DNA of 64,000 nucleotides from Pandoraea eparura (GTDB lineage: Bacteria > Pseudomonadota > Gammaproteobacteria > Burkholderiales > Burkholderiaceae), in the NCBI RefSeq assembly GCF_902459725.1, contig NZ_CABPSH010000013.1:62001-126000 (forward strand), read 5' to 3'. Position 1 is the first letter of the stretch; every line of letters starts with the position of its first letter. Positions 63,528-64,000 of this stretch are shown here, one piece after another. The translations under genes were made by a program, and so were the position numbers. Below the pieces are notes generated by a model. That model was not told the DNA's origin, ran no database searches, and worked only from the letters and a program-made list of their open reading frames with translations.

Positions 63528-63713
63528 ATGAAGTACAGCGAATTCCGACGGTGGCTTTCGCGACAGGGCGCGACATTCGAGCAACACCGTGCCGGATCCA
63601 GTCACTTTCGCGTCATGCTCAATGGGCGTTCGACCGTGTTCCCGGATCATGGTGCGAAGGAGATGGGTCGCGGACTGGTGGAAGCCATCAAGAAGCAGCT
63701 CGATCTGAAATAG
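63528..63713 (+). CDS. hicA: HicA-type toxin (mRNA interferase)
   Basis: 61 residues, dsRBD-like HicA fold: MKYSEFRRWLSRQGATFEQHRAGSSHFRV with the catalytic His in GSSHFRV, then VFPDHGAKEMGRGLVEAIKKQL. HicA cleaves mRNA when free of HicB. It precedes hicB by 43 bp. Confidence 0.92.
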   Translation: MKYSEFRRWLSRQGATFEQHRAGSSHFRVMLNGRSTVFPDHGAKEMGRGLVEAIKKQLDLK

Positions 63714-63756
63714 CGTGCGCGGATCCCCGTGGGTGCAACGAATTGCGAGGCGAACT

Positions 63757-64000
63757 ATGTTGACCTATCCCATTACGCTCAAGCGTGACACGAACGATAC
63801 GTTGCTGGTCACGTTTCCGGATGTGCCGGAAGCGATTACCGTCGGCAAGAACGAGGCGCACGCCCGCGAGCAGGCGCTCGAGGCGCTCGAGGCGGCGCTG
63901 GAGTTTTACTTCGCGCAGAAGCGGCCGATCCCGTGGCCGTCGCGTCCGAAGCGCGGGCAGGTCACGATCACGTTGCCGATCATGGCGTCGATCAAGGTGC
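63757..64000 (+). CDS. hicB: HicB-type antitoxin, N-terminal part (cut by window end)
   Basis: 81 residues visible: MLTYPITLKRDTNDTLLVTFPDVPEAITVGKNEAHAREQALEALEAALEFYF, the degraded RNase-H-like HicB fold with the FPDVPEAITxG motif. The DNA-binding C-terminus lies beyond the window. Confidence 0.92.
   Translation, partial: MLTYPITLKRDTNDTLLVTFPDVPEAITVGKNEAHAREQALEALEAALEFYFAQKRPIPWPSRPKRGQVTITLPIMASIKV

Overview
This window is a gene-dense, GC-rich (about 65%) chromosomal segment. It carries 64 annotated protein genes (one cut at each end) and two tRNA genes, with no phage, insertion sequence, rRNA or CRISPR array. The content points to a beta-proteobacterium of the Burkholderiaceae: a BpeAB-OprB/AcrAB-type RND operon with its TetR repressor, a kynBUA operon, FabV enoyl-ACP reductase, YqjD/YqjE/YqjK-like proteins, an MxKDx pentapeptide-repeat protein and an EmrAB-OM pump. 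Pandoraea is my best guess, but the sequence alone does not prove the genus.

Layout. 1-4405: an OmpR-type regulator tail and sensor kinase (QseBC/PmrAB-like), then a divergent pair, an I78-like inhibitor gene and an HtrA/DegP protease, around a strong PmrA/QseB-type box, then a small secreted protein. 4406-11690: a molybdenum neighbourhood with XdhC, CoxG, a cytochrome b plus sulfite-oxidase-family molybdoenzyme pair, and modABC behind a ModE-like box. 11862-18915: TetR repressor and RND tripartite pump around a near-perfect AcrR-type operator. 19229-24052: acyl-CoA-binding protein, an unusual minor-pilin cluster with a triplicated 84-bp repeat, and yqjDEK-like genes. 24291-27420: 1-Cys peroxiredoxin, glutaryl-CoA dehydrogenase and a divergent IclR regulator.

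27887-41273 is the catabolic core. kynB-kynU-kynA convert tryptophan to anthranilate. Next comes a divergent cluster: flavin reductase and MarR on one side; a NicX-like 2,5-dihydroxypyridine dioxygenase, an alpha/beta hydrolase, an acyl-CoA-dehydrogenase-like protein lacking the usual catalytic Glu, and an acyl/aryl-CoA ligase on the other. I read it as a possible CoA-primed aromatic or N-heteroaromatic degradation pathway. It is followed by an IclR-headed operon of a polar amino-acid ABC transporter and formimidoylglutamase.

41432-64000: MsrA, two unrecognised co-oriented genes, a DHA2 transporter, FabV, DUF72/YecE protein with cyclopropane fatty acid synthase, PdxH, an AsmA-family protein whose start codon overlaps that of divergent tcdA, FadD-type ligase, two identical tRNA-Arg(ACG) genes, an EmrAB-OM pump with divergent TetR, an Lrp regulator with an FMN alpha-hydroxyacid dehydrogenase, and a HicAB toxin-antitoxin module cut by the window end.

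The most interesting parts are the 31-37 kb cluster, the dual-coding 84-bp triplication at the pilV/pilW junction, and the PmrA-type box shared by a protease and a putative protease inhibitor.
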